From: Toxorhynchites rutilus septentrionalis
Lineage: Eukaryota > Arthropoda > Insecta > Diptera > Culicidae
Length of the DNA: 64,000 nucleotides
NCBI RefSeq assembly: GCF_029784135.1
Contig: NC_073746.1
Coordinates: 4,112,136-4,176,135 of the forward strand
Direction of reading: 5' to 3'
In this document: positions 1-8,637 of the stretch, piece after piece
Layout of the letters: each line of letters starts with the position of its first letter
Position numbering within the stretch: the first letter of the stretch is position 1
Position numbers and translations under genes: made by a program
Notes under the pieces: generated by a model
The model's database searches: none
Seen by the model: only the letters and a program-made list of their open reading frames with translations
What the model was told of the DNA's origin: nothing

Positions 1-148
1 GTCTTGCTGAATCAACTGTGACATATGTTTGATTTGTAAACTCTAGCCCCTCTCAATTGCCACATGACTGTTTTATACTGAAACCGAATAAATCTTGTCG
101 CTGCTATAGTCTGGGTCATACATTGAGATTTTCTGCACAATTCTAGTA
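1..148. other. Left flank, no gene seen
   Basis: This is AT-rich sequence without a recognisable coding region. It ends with the TA dinucleotide at 147-148, which is the left half of the target duplication of the first ITmD37E element. Confidence 0.5.
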
Positions 149-1446
149 AAGGGTGTGTCACATCAAATTGCATCACGGAAAAAACGCTGTAGAAATTTAA
201 TTTTTAGGAATTATATCTTCAGCTTTCGCTTATAATCAGATAAGAGTGTATAGATTACGTTGGCCATGCTTCACTGTCAATTTTTCGTAAATTTGGAAAA
301 ATGTCGTCGAACGAAAAAGAGCGTCGTGAATTAATCCTGCACACTCATTTCGAGAATCCGGAGTTGTCACATCGGGACATCGGTAAGATGCTGGGAATCG
401 TCCAATCCACGGTCAGCAGAGTACTAAAACGATACTTCGAGATCCTAACCATCGACCGGAAGGTGAAGAACGGCAAAAATGGATGCTCCGTCAGTGAAAA
501 AGATCACAAGCGCGTAGTTAAGCAGTTTAGACGTGATCCGAGAAATTCGGTCCGGGATGTCACCAATAAGCTGAATTTGTCAAGTTCATTCGTCCAGCGG
601 ACCAAGCAGCGGGAGGGTCTGCGTACATACAAGGTTCAGAAGGCTCCTAACCGCGACGAAAGGCAAAACATGGTGGGGAAGACGCGAGCCCGGAAGCTGT
701 ACACCGAAATGCTGACGAAGCCGCATTGCCTGGTAATGGACGACGAAACCTACGTCAAAGCGGACTTTCGTCAGCTGCCGGGCCTGTTGTTCTTCTCCGC
801 AGAGAACAAATTCAGCGTTCCGGAGGAGATTCGCAAGCAGAAACTATCCAAGTTTGCCAAAAAGTACATGGTGTGGCAAGCGATCTGCTTTTGCGGAAAG
901 CGGAGCGCCCCCTTCGTGATGACCGGCACGGTAAACGGGCAGGTTTACCTTAAGGAGTGCCTACAGAAGCGCTTACTACCACTATTGAAGCAGCACGAGG
1001 GCCCGACCATCTTCTGGCCGGATCTCGCTTCGTGCCACTATTCAAAGGACGTGTTGGAGTGGTACGAAGCCAACGGGGTCACCTTCGTGCCAAAGGAAAT
1101 GAACCCGCCCAACGCGCCGGAGCTTCGCCCAATAGAGAATTATTGGGCGATTATGAAGCAGGCCCTCCGGAAGAACCCAAAAGTTGTCAAATCGGAGGCG
1201 GACTTCAAGAGAAAATGGATTTCTGTTCAAAAAAAACTACAACCTGACGTTGTACAGAACCTTATGGACGGGGTAAAGAGGAAGGTGCGAGCATACGGGC
1301 TTGGGCTCGAAGTATGAATAAAAAGAAAATGCTAAAAGTTGTTTAATAATTTTTAATTTACTGTCTAAAATTTTCAAAAGGATCGGTCTACTGGGCGAAT
1401 TTCTACAGCGTTTTTTCCGTGATGCAATTTGATGTGACACACCCTC
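149..1446 (+). mobile_element. ITmD37E (IS630-Tc1-mariner, DD37E) transposon, copy 1
   Basis: This 1298-bp cut-and-paste DNA transposon is flanked by TA on both sides (147-148 and 1447-1448). Its terminal inverted repeats are about 48 bp and nearly perfect. They begin AAGGGTGTGTCACATCAAAT and continue to about 197 on the left, with the reverse complement at about 1399-1446. The last base is C where the other copies have T. One transposase gene fills the interior. The same TIRs bound copies at 13101-14370 and 27491-28780 and a deletion derivative at 35801-36232. Element length, TIRs and the DD37E signature together make the family call firm. Confidence 0.93.
301..1317 (+). CDS. ITmD37E transposase, apparently intact
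   Basis: This gene encodes a 338-aa transposase that would act in the nucleus, binding the element's TIRs and moving it by cut and paste into TA sites. Residues about 5-110 form the N-terminal paired helix-turn-helix DNA-binding region (HRDIGKMLGIVQSTVSRVLK is the first recognition helix area). The catalytic triad is visible: D148 in VMDDETY, D241 in FWPDLASCHYS and E279 in RPIENYW. There are 37 residues between the last two, which defines DD37E. The ATG at 301 lies about 100 bp inside the left TIR and has AAAA before it. Compared with the copies at 13253 and 27690, this one has no frameshift or deletion, so it is the only candidate autonomous source here. Expression was not assessed. Confidence 0.93.
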   Translation: MSSNEKERRELILHTHFENPELSHRDIGKMLGIVQSTVSRVLKRYFEILTIDRKVKNGKNGCSVSEKDHKRVVKQFRRDPRNSVRDVTNKLNLSSSFVQRTKQREGLRTYKVQKAPNRDERQNMVGKTRARKLYTEMLTKPHCLVMDDETYVKADFRQLPGLLFFSAENKFSVPEEIRKQKLSKFAKKYMVWQAICFCGKRSAPFVMTGTVNGQVYLKECLQKRLLPLLKQHEGPTIFWPDLASCHYSKDVLEWYEANGVTFVPKEMNPPNAPELRPIENYWAIMKQALRKNPKVVKSEADFKRKWISVQKKLQPDVVQNLMDGVKRKVRAYGLGLEV

Positions 1447-1448
1447 TA

Positions 1449-1588
1449 ATGTAATATACAAAACTATAGATTTTCGAAACGATGGAATATTTTTAGACAA
1501 TCTATTTCTATATGATCTATCTGACATGAGATTATGACGAATAATGACATAAAATTTCAGAACTTTTCAATTCCCACTATTGTTTTGC
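1449..1588. other. Spacer, nothing recognised
   Basis: AT-rich sequence lies between the first transposon and a dispersed repeat. No coding or structural signal was seen. Confidence 0.4.
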
Positions 1589-2035
1589 ACGAATACTGGG
1601 AGAACACGCTCATCGGAGAAACGGTTTCTTTTCTTCGCTGGTCTTGCTCACCTCAGTGAATAGATTGATGGAATCTCTCATTCATACAAGCTGTTTCGCT
1701 GAGCTTTATAGTCTCTGAGAGAAACAGTTATGAGCATATTATACCTAGCAGACCATTTAACACCGTATGATTGGAAAAAATAGAATTCGGGCAAGGCGAA
1801 CCAGCCCAGGAGGCTGAAAGTCTCTCAAGTAAAGAATAAAAAAAAAAAGAATTCGGACACCTTACAAAATAAAGTTCGTAGCACTTATGTTATTCACTAT
1901 TTAAAATACAGAACGATTACAGATGACTGAGGGTTAACTAATCTACGTACTGACGTAGTTGTTACCTTAATATTCAAGAGCACGGCCAAGATAAATCCAT
2001 TCTCGCTTAGGGGGTGCATATTACACACTTCTCCT
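1589..2035 (+). repeat. Dispersed repeat, inverted partner at about 25108-25500
   Basis: This ~450-bp block matches the reverse complement of about 25108-25500. Both copies share a GCACGAATACTGGGAGAAC end, the CTCTGAGAGAAACAG-like segment, the GTTAACTAATCTACGTACTG segment and the ATTCTCGCTTAGGGGGTGC end. The left copy contains an extra 54-bp insert at 1794-1847 that the right copy lacks. The repeat carries no open frame of note. I do not recognise the family. It could be a MITE or an LTR fragment. Confidence 0.75.
1794..1847 (+). mobile_element. Ultra-short retroposon-like insert, copy a
   Basis: This is a 54-bp insert with an A-rich 3' end (about 10 A at 1838-1847). It is flanked by 12-bp direct repeats at 1782-1793 and 1848-1859 (AGAATTCGGGCA and AGAATTCGGACA). 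The inverted paralogue near 25,300 has a single AGAATTTGGGCG at the matching point and no insert, which is an empty site. The core can fold with an AGCC/GGCT inner stem. Related inserts lie at 19918, 20477, 22983 and 55090. Confidence 0.75.
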
Positions 2036-2379
2036 ATACCTATCTCTACGAACACGCGTCATTTAGATGCAACACACATATACAGCCTTTCCGTGCCAAA
2101 CCGAAAAATCAGTTTTTTCCTAATTTTTTCTAAAAAAAAACATTTTTTTCAAAAGTTCATGACTTTTGAATTACTGGACCGATTTAGGTGATCGACAAAT
2201 CAAATTAATTCCTATGCCACTAGACTAGATCTATGCGACTAGAATCTATTTTTTCCGCAAGTGTAGTATTTTTTCAAAGAAGCTCATTGACCTCAATCCA
2301 ATATATAGATATTCTGAATAGGTTTAGTAGTTCAAAAGTTATGATTTTTTGGAAAAGGGGGAAAATGATTTTCCGGAAC

Positions 2380-2745
2380 ATAACATCACATCTGTTCCGT
2401 CCCAACGAAAGAGAAAACCCCCCGTCGTATGCCACGCCAACAAATTACGAAATTACTCGAAATTACTCGGCACAGCAGAGAAAACCTAACCACAACGCAA
2501 TTCGCGCTCGCTATAAAAGCGAGGTGCGCTGCCCGAATATCATTATAAACCATTATAATATTGTAGAAGAAGAAAGATATATACGCATTGGAGTTTAAAG
2601 TTTTCCGCCATCTTTCTTCTCTGCAACCATTCCGAAAGAGTATTCAGCTTTTCTCAAGGCTTCTGATCCAACGAATCAACCTCCGTCCGACTACGTTCCC
2701 CGACAAGAGTTCCACCCGTTCAGCCTATTGGTTCCGAGCTCAGAT
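2380..2745 (+). promoter_or_regulatory. Possible orphan LTR end with TATA box and copia-like PBS
   Basis: A TATA-like CTATAAAAGCGAGG lies at about 2510-2523 in a locally GC-richer stretch. About 210 bp downstream, at about 2725, is TTGGTTCCGAGCTCAG. It resembles the primer-binding site of copia-type elements, which pair with part of the initiator-Met tRNA. No gag follows. I could not find a matching second LTR or a target duplication, so this may be a solo or truncated LTR or chance. Confidence 0.28.
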
Positions 2746-3559
2746 GTTCTCGAAAATATAGTCCACCGCAACCTAGTCTTTGTTCACAGACTGAACAACA
2801 TCTTTGATTTTCGGATATGTTATGTAAAGAATCCTCAAGAATCCTTTCATGAAAAAAAAAAAAAAAAATATAGCGCCCTTGGTCCCGAGCCCATATAAAC
2901 TATAAAAAATCAAATACAATCAATAATTACGAAAAATAAATTTTAATATTTTGAATTTTAAAGATTGGTATACTGATCGAATTGAATCTAAGATCTAAAG
3001 CAGCCCTTCCACGGAAATCCGTAGTGTCATTACCTGTAATGATATTCATTCGATTCAATTTAATTCGAGTATTCATATTGTTATCGTCTCTAATTTAACA
3101 GGTGTGCTTGAACTTTTCTATCGTTCGTCAAAATTATTCACACAAATCGAAATAGAAACCTTTGATGTATTTGCACACAATATTTTGCTGCTTATTTATA
3201 GTATACCAGGGTGACTGTATATGTACAATGATTCACGAAAAAGAAGCAGATTTTGGCAGCTCGCAGGAGTGCAGCAACTCTAGCACTCATATCCGTGGTA
3301 GAAATAATTACGTTTTTGAAATAAAGATTATAAATAAAAACCATCTTTCCTGTGACGAATAAATATTCCAATTGATAGTTTGAAAAGTTTTGTAAACAAT
3401 GAAACAATCCTGAACGAGAATTTTTTTTTTAATTTTAACTCAAAAAATTGTACTTATAATATTCTTCAGAACTGGAAAATAACTTGGAAAATAACTGATG
3501 TTCCTGTTACTGGGCCGCTATGCTGGATGGCAAGAAAGTGACAGAAAGGTGAAGAGGTA
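2746..3559. other. No gene seen; AT-rich spacer
   Basis: The stretch holds a poly(A) run at about 2850-2868 and no coding sequence that I can support. Short open frames around 3160-3400 look like chance. Confidence 0.45.
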
Positions 3560-4478
3560 CAGGGTGGGCCATTTAAAGTGGAAGGATTTGTTTTTGCAAT
3601 AGCAAAGTAAAGAAGTGGAATTTTAAATTTTTTTTTTTGAAATTCATTTATTTTGGTCCAAGGAGATTTTTTCTAACTACTTTTTGATTATGATATCTCG
3701 TAAATGACCGCCTCTGGCCTTAACCGCAAAATGTGCCCTTTTTTCGGCATTTTCCATCACTTTGCCCAATGTTTCGGCCGATATGGCAGCAATTTCTTGT
3801 CGGATATTGTCTTTCAGCGCAGCCAGGGTCCTTGGTTTATCAGTGTATATCTTGGATTTTAAATATCCCCATAAAAAAAAAGTCAGGAGGCGTCAAATCA
3901 GGTGATCTCGGTGGCCAGTCATAATCGCCGTTTTTCGATATTAATCTTCCGGGGAACATTTCGCGCAATAATTTGGTCGTGGCAGCCGCTGTATGGCATG
4001 TAGCGCCGTCCTGTTGGAACCAGTAATTGTCCAATTCATTTTCACGAACAAATGGCAATAAAAAGATGCCTAACTCTTGCGAACGATGGCGACCTGATGT
4101 CGATGGAGTCTCTGCAACACTGGCTCGAACGGCATCAATATTCTCGTCGAAACGTCTTGGTCGTTGTCTGGACAGATGACTGGCATTACCAACACTACCA
4201 GACGATATAAATTTGGCATATAATCGACGTATAGTGTTGTCTCCAGGCGATGTTTTAACTTTATTTTTATTTTTCCACGCACGTTTAGTTAACACAATTG
4301 AGAAGTTATTTTGAATGTACAGCTGAACAATTTCAGCTCGTTGTTTAGGTGTGTATTGTTCCATGGTTAAAATTGTACTGAAATGACGCTTCCAACGTGG
4401 TATGACATGTGTTAATCTGACATCTCTGTCAAAAGTTATGGGGTTGCCAGATGCTTCCACTTTAAATGGCCCACCCTG
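3560..4478 (-). mobile_element. DD41D (rosa-type) Tc1/mariner element, internally deleted
   Basis: This 919-bp element is flanked by TA (3558-3559 and 4479-4480). It has perfect 25-bp terminal inverted repeats that begin CAGGGTGGGCCATTTAAAGT. The transposase remnant reads on the minus strand. Full elements of this group are about 1.3 kb, like the one at 15149-16452, so roughly 400 bp is missing from the middle. The element lies across the start of a tandem duplication (3868-7443). Confidence 0.87.
3690..4364 (-). pseudogene. DD41D transposase pseudogene, deleted and frameshifted
   Basis: The start is the ATG at 4364-4362 (MEQYTPKQRAEIVQLY), a typical N-terminal helix-turn-helix start; upstream codons read through the TIR. 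After about 110 residues (SQELGI) the frame jumps to FLLPFVRENELDNYWFQQDG. The segment with the first catalytic Asp is therefore gone. The last two acidic residues remain, QQDGATCHTA and SPDLTPPDFF, with 41 residues between the two Asp (DD41D). A run of A at 3871-3880 then shifts the frame. The natural C-terminus (GYLKSK to GGHLRDIIIKK) can still be read from about 3850 down to 3690. It cannot make an active enzyme. Confidence 0.87.
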
Positions 4479-5723
4479 TAGAACTTGCGATATTGCAAGT
4501 ATTTCCATATTCCATGCACTATGTACCTTCTAAACAGAGCCCTTATTAGTGAGTTTCAAATGTAGTGTCGAAGCCCAATTTTTGCTTACCAATGCAATTG
4601 TGAAGTCAGTCGTAGCATAGCACCGTAATTAAAAAAAAAATAGGAAGTGTATTAATGTTAAGGGAACCTTTGTGTCGGAGCAGCCCCCTATGGATGATGC
4701 GCCACTGGCATGATGCGAATTATGGCAAATATATGTGTATTAGTGTTTGTAAATAGAGAAGGCGATAGGGTAATTGTCAGTGTAATATTTTTATTATCTA
4801 TAGAGTGATTGTTGTTTTTGAATTTCAAATGGTTGTGTAAATTAAATAGAAAGTATAGATTTAAAAGAAATAATAGGAAATAGACATAGATTTGAGAAAG
4901 GAAGTTAGCGAAAAATTGTAGAAAGTCTAGTTAGTCTCTGTCCAGTAGTCAATCCGTTCACATGTAAAAAAAAATGTACTTGCTGTTAGTAAATCCGTTA
5001 AGTTTATCAAGTACCAAGTGTTTTTTAATTGTTGGTTCGAAAGTGAAGTTGTGATAAATTCCCTGAGCTATCGTTGGTGGATCGGGTCGATCCAGACACT
5101 TTGTAATAAAAGATACATCCACTTTTGCGCAAATATAACACTTTTATTAGCTCATAAAAACATTCATTACATTTTCTTCGCTACGAAGTGTCTGTGAAAG
5201 AGGAAAACGATATACCTCGTTGTTTCATTTTGGAATAATATACAAATTAATAAACAAGCGAATTATTGTGTGTTTTTTTCGTGGTACTCGGTCATCAATC
5301 CAGTTGTATCTTGGACATTAATTTATTTTTATCTCTTTGTCCTCTTTTGCTACATTTGAATGTTTCAGTTGCCGTCAACAAACATTGTCTGTAATAACAT
5401 CACCTGTTTCCAGAAAACTAAAAACTAAGGTCACAACCTCTATTGAATAGGGTATTCGAGTGTAAAGGAACAAATTTTGGACGTTCTCTGAAAAAATAAA
5501 ATAAAAAAAATATTGTTACCATTCATTATTTTTTTTTCAAGTATCTGCAGGCCATTTGAGAAACAAAATTGCTTTTTACACGATGTTTATGACAGTTTTA
5601 TTTTTTTTAAGCAAAAATAAATTTTTCATTGATTTTCATGTGATACATATACATCTCTCTTTCGCATAAATCAATGAAAAGTGAGATACAAATAAAATAA
5701 GTAAAAAAAAGGTTTTTAAGTTC

Positions 5724-6218
5724 CCATAAAAAAAAGTTAGGAGGCGTCAAATCAGGTGATCTCGGTGGCCAGTCATAATCGCCGTTTTTCGATATTAATC
5801 TTCCGGGGAACATTTCGCGCAATAATTTGGTCGTGGCAGCCGCTGTATGGCATGTAGCGCCATCCTGTTGGAACCAGTAATTGTCCAATTCATTTTCACG
5901 AACAAATGGCAATAAAAAGATGCCTAACTCTTGCGAACGATGGCGACCTGATGTCGATGGAGTCTCTGCAACACTGGCTCGAACGGCATCAATATTCTCG
6001 TCGAAACGTCTTGGTCGTTGTCTGGACAGATGACTGGCATTACCAACACTACCAGACGATATAAATTTGGCATATAAACGACGTATAGTGTTGTCTCCAG
6101 GCGATGTTTTAACTTTATTTTTATTTTTCCACGCACGTTTAGTTAACACAATTGAGAAGTTATTTTGAATGTACAGCTGAACAATTTCAGCTCGCTGTTT
6201 AGGTGTGTATTGTTCCAT
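5724..6218 (-). pseudogene. DD41D transposase pseudogene, 3' truncated
   Basis: The start ATG at 6218-6216 gives the same MEQYTPKQRAEI N-terminus as the copy at 4364. It carries the same internal deletion (no first catalytic Asp), which shows the deletion came before the duplication. QQDGATCHTA and SPDLTPPNFF are present, and the final Asp of the triad is changed to Asn. The open frame runs on past 5724 into unrelated flank. Confidence 0.85.
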
Positions 6219-6332
6219 GGTTAAAATTGTACTGAAATGACGCTTCCAACGTGGTATGACATTTGTTAATCTGACATCTCTGTCAAAAGTTATGGGGTTG
6301 CCAGATGCTTCCACTTTAAATGGCCCACCCTG
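5724..6332 (-). mobile_element. Truncated DD41D element in second duplication unit
   Basis: This copy keeps the right TIR (6308-6332, followed by TA at 6333-6334) but loses its left end at the duplication breakpoint near 5724. It came from local duplication, not a separate insertion, because its right flank is also duplicated. Confidence 0.85.
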
Positions 6333-7440
6333 TAGAACTTGCGATATTGCAAGTTTTTCCATATTCCATGCACTATGTACCTTCTAAACAGAGCCCTTAT
6401 TAGTGAGTTTCAAATGTAGTGTCGAAGCCCAATTTTTGCTTACCAATGCAATTGTGAAGTCAGTCGTAGCATAGCACCGTAATTAAAAAAAAAAATAGGA
6501 AGTGTATTAATGTTAAGGGAACCTTTGTGTCGGAGCAGCCCCCTATGGATGATGCGCCACTGGCATGATGCGAATTATGGCAAATATATGTGTATTAGTG
6601 TTTGTAAATAGAGAATGCGATAGGGTAATTGTCAGTGTAATATTTTTATTATCTATAGAGTGATTGTTGTTTTTGAATTTCAAATGGTTGTGTAAATTAA
6701 ATAGAAAGTATAGATTTAAAAGAAATAATAGGAAATAGACATAGATTTGAGAAAGGAAGTTAGCGAAAAATTGTAGAAAGTCTAGTTAGTCTCTGTCCAG
6801 TAGTCAATCCGTTCACATGTAAAAAAAAAATGTACTTGCTGTTAGTAAATCTGTTAAGTTTATCAAGTACCAAGCGTTTTTTAATTGTTGGTTCGAAAGT
6901 GAAGTTGTGATAAATTCCCTGAGCTATCGTTGGTGGATCGGGTCGATCCAGACACTTTGTAATTATTGTGCGAAGCGAATTATTGTGTGTTTTTTTCGTG
7001 GTACTCGGTCATCAATCCAGTTGTGTCTTGGACATTAATTTATTTTTATCTCTTTGTCCTCTTTTGCTACATTTGAATGTTTCAGTTGCCGTCAACAAAC
7101 ATTGTCTGTAATAACATCACCTGTTTCCAGAAAACTAAAAACTAAGGTCACAACCTCTATTGAATGGGGTATTCGAGTGTAAAGGAACAAATTTTGGACG
7201 TTCTCTGAAAAAATAAAATAAAAAAAATATTGTTACCAATCATTTTTTTTTATTTTTTCAAGTATCTGCAGGCCATTTGAGAAACAAAATTGCTTTTTAC
7301 ACGATGTTTATGACAGTTTTATTTTTTTTAAGCAAAAATAAATTTTTCATTGATTTTCATTTCATACATATACATCTCTCTTTCGCATAAATCAATGAAA
7401 AGTGAGATACAAATAAAATAAGTAAAAAAAAGCTTTTTAA

Positions 7441-7760
7441 GTTAGACGGTTTAATTGTGATGAAACATAATTATGTGCTAAAAGCTAGAAAATAATTAGG
7501 CAAGTAACAGTTAGCAGTTTTCACACTTCTCATTCATTAGTCTAGGGCATTGATAAGACTAAAATAAAATCGTGGGGCACGTTGGATTTCCATTATCCAC
7601 AATTAGCGACTTCATCATATGTCCCACGATTTTATTTTAGTCTTATCAATGCCCTAGACTAATGAAGAAGAGGTGTGATAACGGCTAACTGCTACTTGCC
7701 TAATTATTTTCTAGCTTTTAGTACATTATTGTGTTTAATCACAATTAAACAGGTTAACTT
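7441..7760. repeat. Foldback palindrome (hairpin MITE-like)
   Basis: Arm 1 (about 7441-7579) and arm 2 (about 7620-7760) are reverse complements at roughly 90% by eye, around a ~40-bp centre. Shared blocks include GCTAGAAAATAATTAGGCAA against its complement in CTTGCCTAATTATTTTCTAG, and the segment around CATTGATAAGACTAAAATAA. The left arm starts where the tandem duplication ends. A fragment related to the centre lies at 8326-8384, so it is a dispersed family. No open frame is present. Confidence 0.8.
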
Positions 7761-8325
7761 AAAAAGTTTTGTAGCGGCCGCCATCTTGGATTTTCAAGAT
7801 CATGAAATACGCGGTTTTATAATGACTACAGAGATAAAAGTATGTTCCAAATTTCAGATCTATAGGACCGTTTAATAAGATTTATTCACAAACTTGAAAT
7901 AAATCGGTTCAGAAGAACTTGAGAAATCGTATACGTCAGTTTTAAAAACTATTTTTCAGAGAAACGCGTTTGAGGTCTTGTGTCAAGACCGTACTAGATT
8001 AGACACCGCTTCACTATAATGGGTACAACTCGGCAAATAATGGAATATCGGTTAGGAATCATCAGGAAATCGGTCAATTTTTCGCTATTTACCCTTATTT
8101 TTCCCTGAAAAAATAGATGTTTGTTATACTTTTTCTTATACGAAAGTATAATTGTGTCACGCATATTTTAAAAATGATTTTAAAATACTGAAAAACTTAG
8201 ACTTAGTGAACTGAAGTATTGAAGTGGGAAGGTACATTTCGTATAGAAAAACACCTCTCTTATAGGCAGTTAATTCGAACTTAAAATCTCAATAGAACAA
8301 TCGGTTATAAAGTCAATGGGACATA

Positions 8326-8384
8326 TGATGAAAACACTAACTGTGGATAATGGATATTCGAAGTGTCCCACGATTGAGGATTGA
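8326..8384 (-). repeat. Fragment related to the foldback centre
   Basis: GGGACATATGATGAA, CTGTGGATAATGG and GTGTCCCACGATT occur here in the same order as in the reverse complement of about 7566-7627. This second copy lacks the long arms. Confidence 0.6.
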
Positions 8385-8565
8385 GATATTCATCACATTT
8401 TTATTAAAATATTTATTTTAATTTAACATTCAATAACATTCAAAGATTTCGGAACTTGACATAAGGTACACCGGGGCAAATTGAAACAATTTTTTCGAAG
8501 TTCAACTTGAAAGTGATCTTAAAATATCACTAACTCACTAAATTGAAATCTGTTTGCAGCATATA

Positions 8566-8635
8566 CGAGGGTCGTCCTAACTTTATTTTTCCGTGATTTC
8601 TGAGGCACTGAAACTTATTTTTTGAACGACCCTCG
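8566..8635. mobile_element. 70-bp TA-flanked mini inverted-repeat element
   Basis: The sequence begins CGAGGGTCGTCC and ends GAACGACCCTCG. TA lies on both sides (8564-8565 and 8636-8637). The TIR resembles mariner-type ends. Only about 45 bp separates the TIRs, so it is a minimal non-autonomous derivative or a deletion remnant. Confidence 0.65.
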
Positions 8636-8637
8636 TA

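Larger units (their letters stand above)
3868..7443. repeat. Tandem duplication, two ~1.85 kb units
   Basis: About 3868-5723 is repeated head to tail at about 5724-7443 with very high similarity (differences seen are mainly single bases and homopolymer lengths). The left breakpoint lies inside the DD41D transposase (CCCATAAAAAAAA). The right breakpoint follows TTTTTAAGTT. The second unit lacks about 139 bp that the first has near 5107-5257. The shared sequence includes the right half of the DD41D element and about 1.2 kb of unidentified AT-rich flank. High similarity suggests the duplication is recent. Confidence 0.85.

Noticed and set aside
726..1247. Open frames of 75 and 96 codons inside the first ITmD37E, repeated in the other copies
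   Set aside because: They are other-frame shadows of the transposase. They recur only because the elements are copies, and have no independent start context or motif.
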